Source: Dehalococcoidia bacterium
GTDB lineage: Bacteria; Chloroflexota; Dehalococcoidia; UBA1151; UBA1328
Assembly (NCBI GenBank): GCA_030745955.1
Contig: JASLNQ010000009.1
Coordinates: 1-13,786, forward strand
Length of the DNA stretch: 13,786 nt
Direction of reading: 5' to 3'
Positions 13,700 through 13,786 of this stretch are shown here, piece by piece (positions within the stretch are counted from its first letter, which is position 1; each line of letters begins with the position of its first letter). The translations under genes were made by a program, and so were the position numbers. The notes under the pieces are model-generated. The model made no database searches. It had not been told where the DNA came from and saw only the letters and a program-made list of their open reading frames with translations.

Positions 13700-13786
13700 A
13701 TGGTAAACATCTTCAAAATAGCGCTTTCCGGCATAAGGAAAGCCATCGAAGCCGCCCAGGGGCTCGGCGTGGAAGCCGACTCGCTC
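13700..13786 (+). CDS. Start of an unidentified gene (runs off the right edge)
   Basis: The frame is open from ATG 13700 for 29 codons to the window end, reading MVNIFKIALSGIRKAIEAAQ and then GLGVEADSL. I do not recognise the family from so little. It has an amphipathic helical look and no signal peptide. There is no Shine-Dalgarno before the ATG, so the true start may differ. It lies 51 bases after the terminator, so its expression may depend on read-through if the attenuator idea is right. In that case a gene of cysteine or sulfur metabolism would be expected. Confidence 0.45.
   Translation, partial: MVNIFKIALSGIRKAIEAAQGLGVEADSL

Overview
The window looks like a piece of a moderately GC-rich bacterial chromosome. 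The gene mix (Ldh2-type dehydrogenase, DUF362 protein, HxH-type amidohydrolase, M20 carboxypeptidase, nucleoside hydrolase, short lipoproteins, frequent TTG/GTG starts) recalls Chloroflexota of the SAR202/Dehalococcoidia kind. That placement is inference from gene content only. No phage, transposase or CRISPR genes are visible.

Left part (1-3875): the 5' end of hemA (glutamyl-tRNA reductase) runs leftward off the edge. It is divergent from a two-domain rhodanese whose reading frame is interrupted by one TGA exactly where the catalytic cysteine belongs. The frame continues for 43 codons with perfect rhodanese sequence, and a stem-loop with bacterial SECIS geometry starts 10 bases after the TGA. 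I annotate it as a 287-residue selenocysteine rhodanese (488-1351), the main discovery here. Two lipoproteins with thioredoxin folds follow, one with CXXC and a DipZ-like C-terminal domain and one with CX4C. Their coding regions overlap by one base, so the neighbourhood reads as sulfur and thiol chemistry.

Middle (3876-9876): an M20 zinc carboxypeptidase and a double-UspA protein form a likely operon. A small membrane protein lies convergent to it. A gluconate-2-dehydrogenase-subunit-3-like protein overlaps a nucleoside hydrolase gene by ATGA. A two-hairpin intergenic repeat precedes a leftward Ldh2-family malate/lactate dehydrogenase.

Right (9877-13786): tRNA-Ala(CGC) carries its own terminator. 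A DUF4358-like lipoprotein is followed by a truncated paralogue, and then by a DUF362 gene (leftward) divergent from a TIM-barrel amidohydrolase (rightward). At the far right, a promoter-like site, a 38-codon ORF with nine Cys codons (all TGT) and a strong intrinsic terminator lie ahead of a gene that runs off the window. The 5' arm of the terminator can instead pair perfectly over 9 bases with a segment inside the small ORF. That is the layout of a cysteine-sensing transcription attenuator and is the second discovery candidate.
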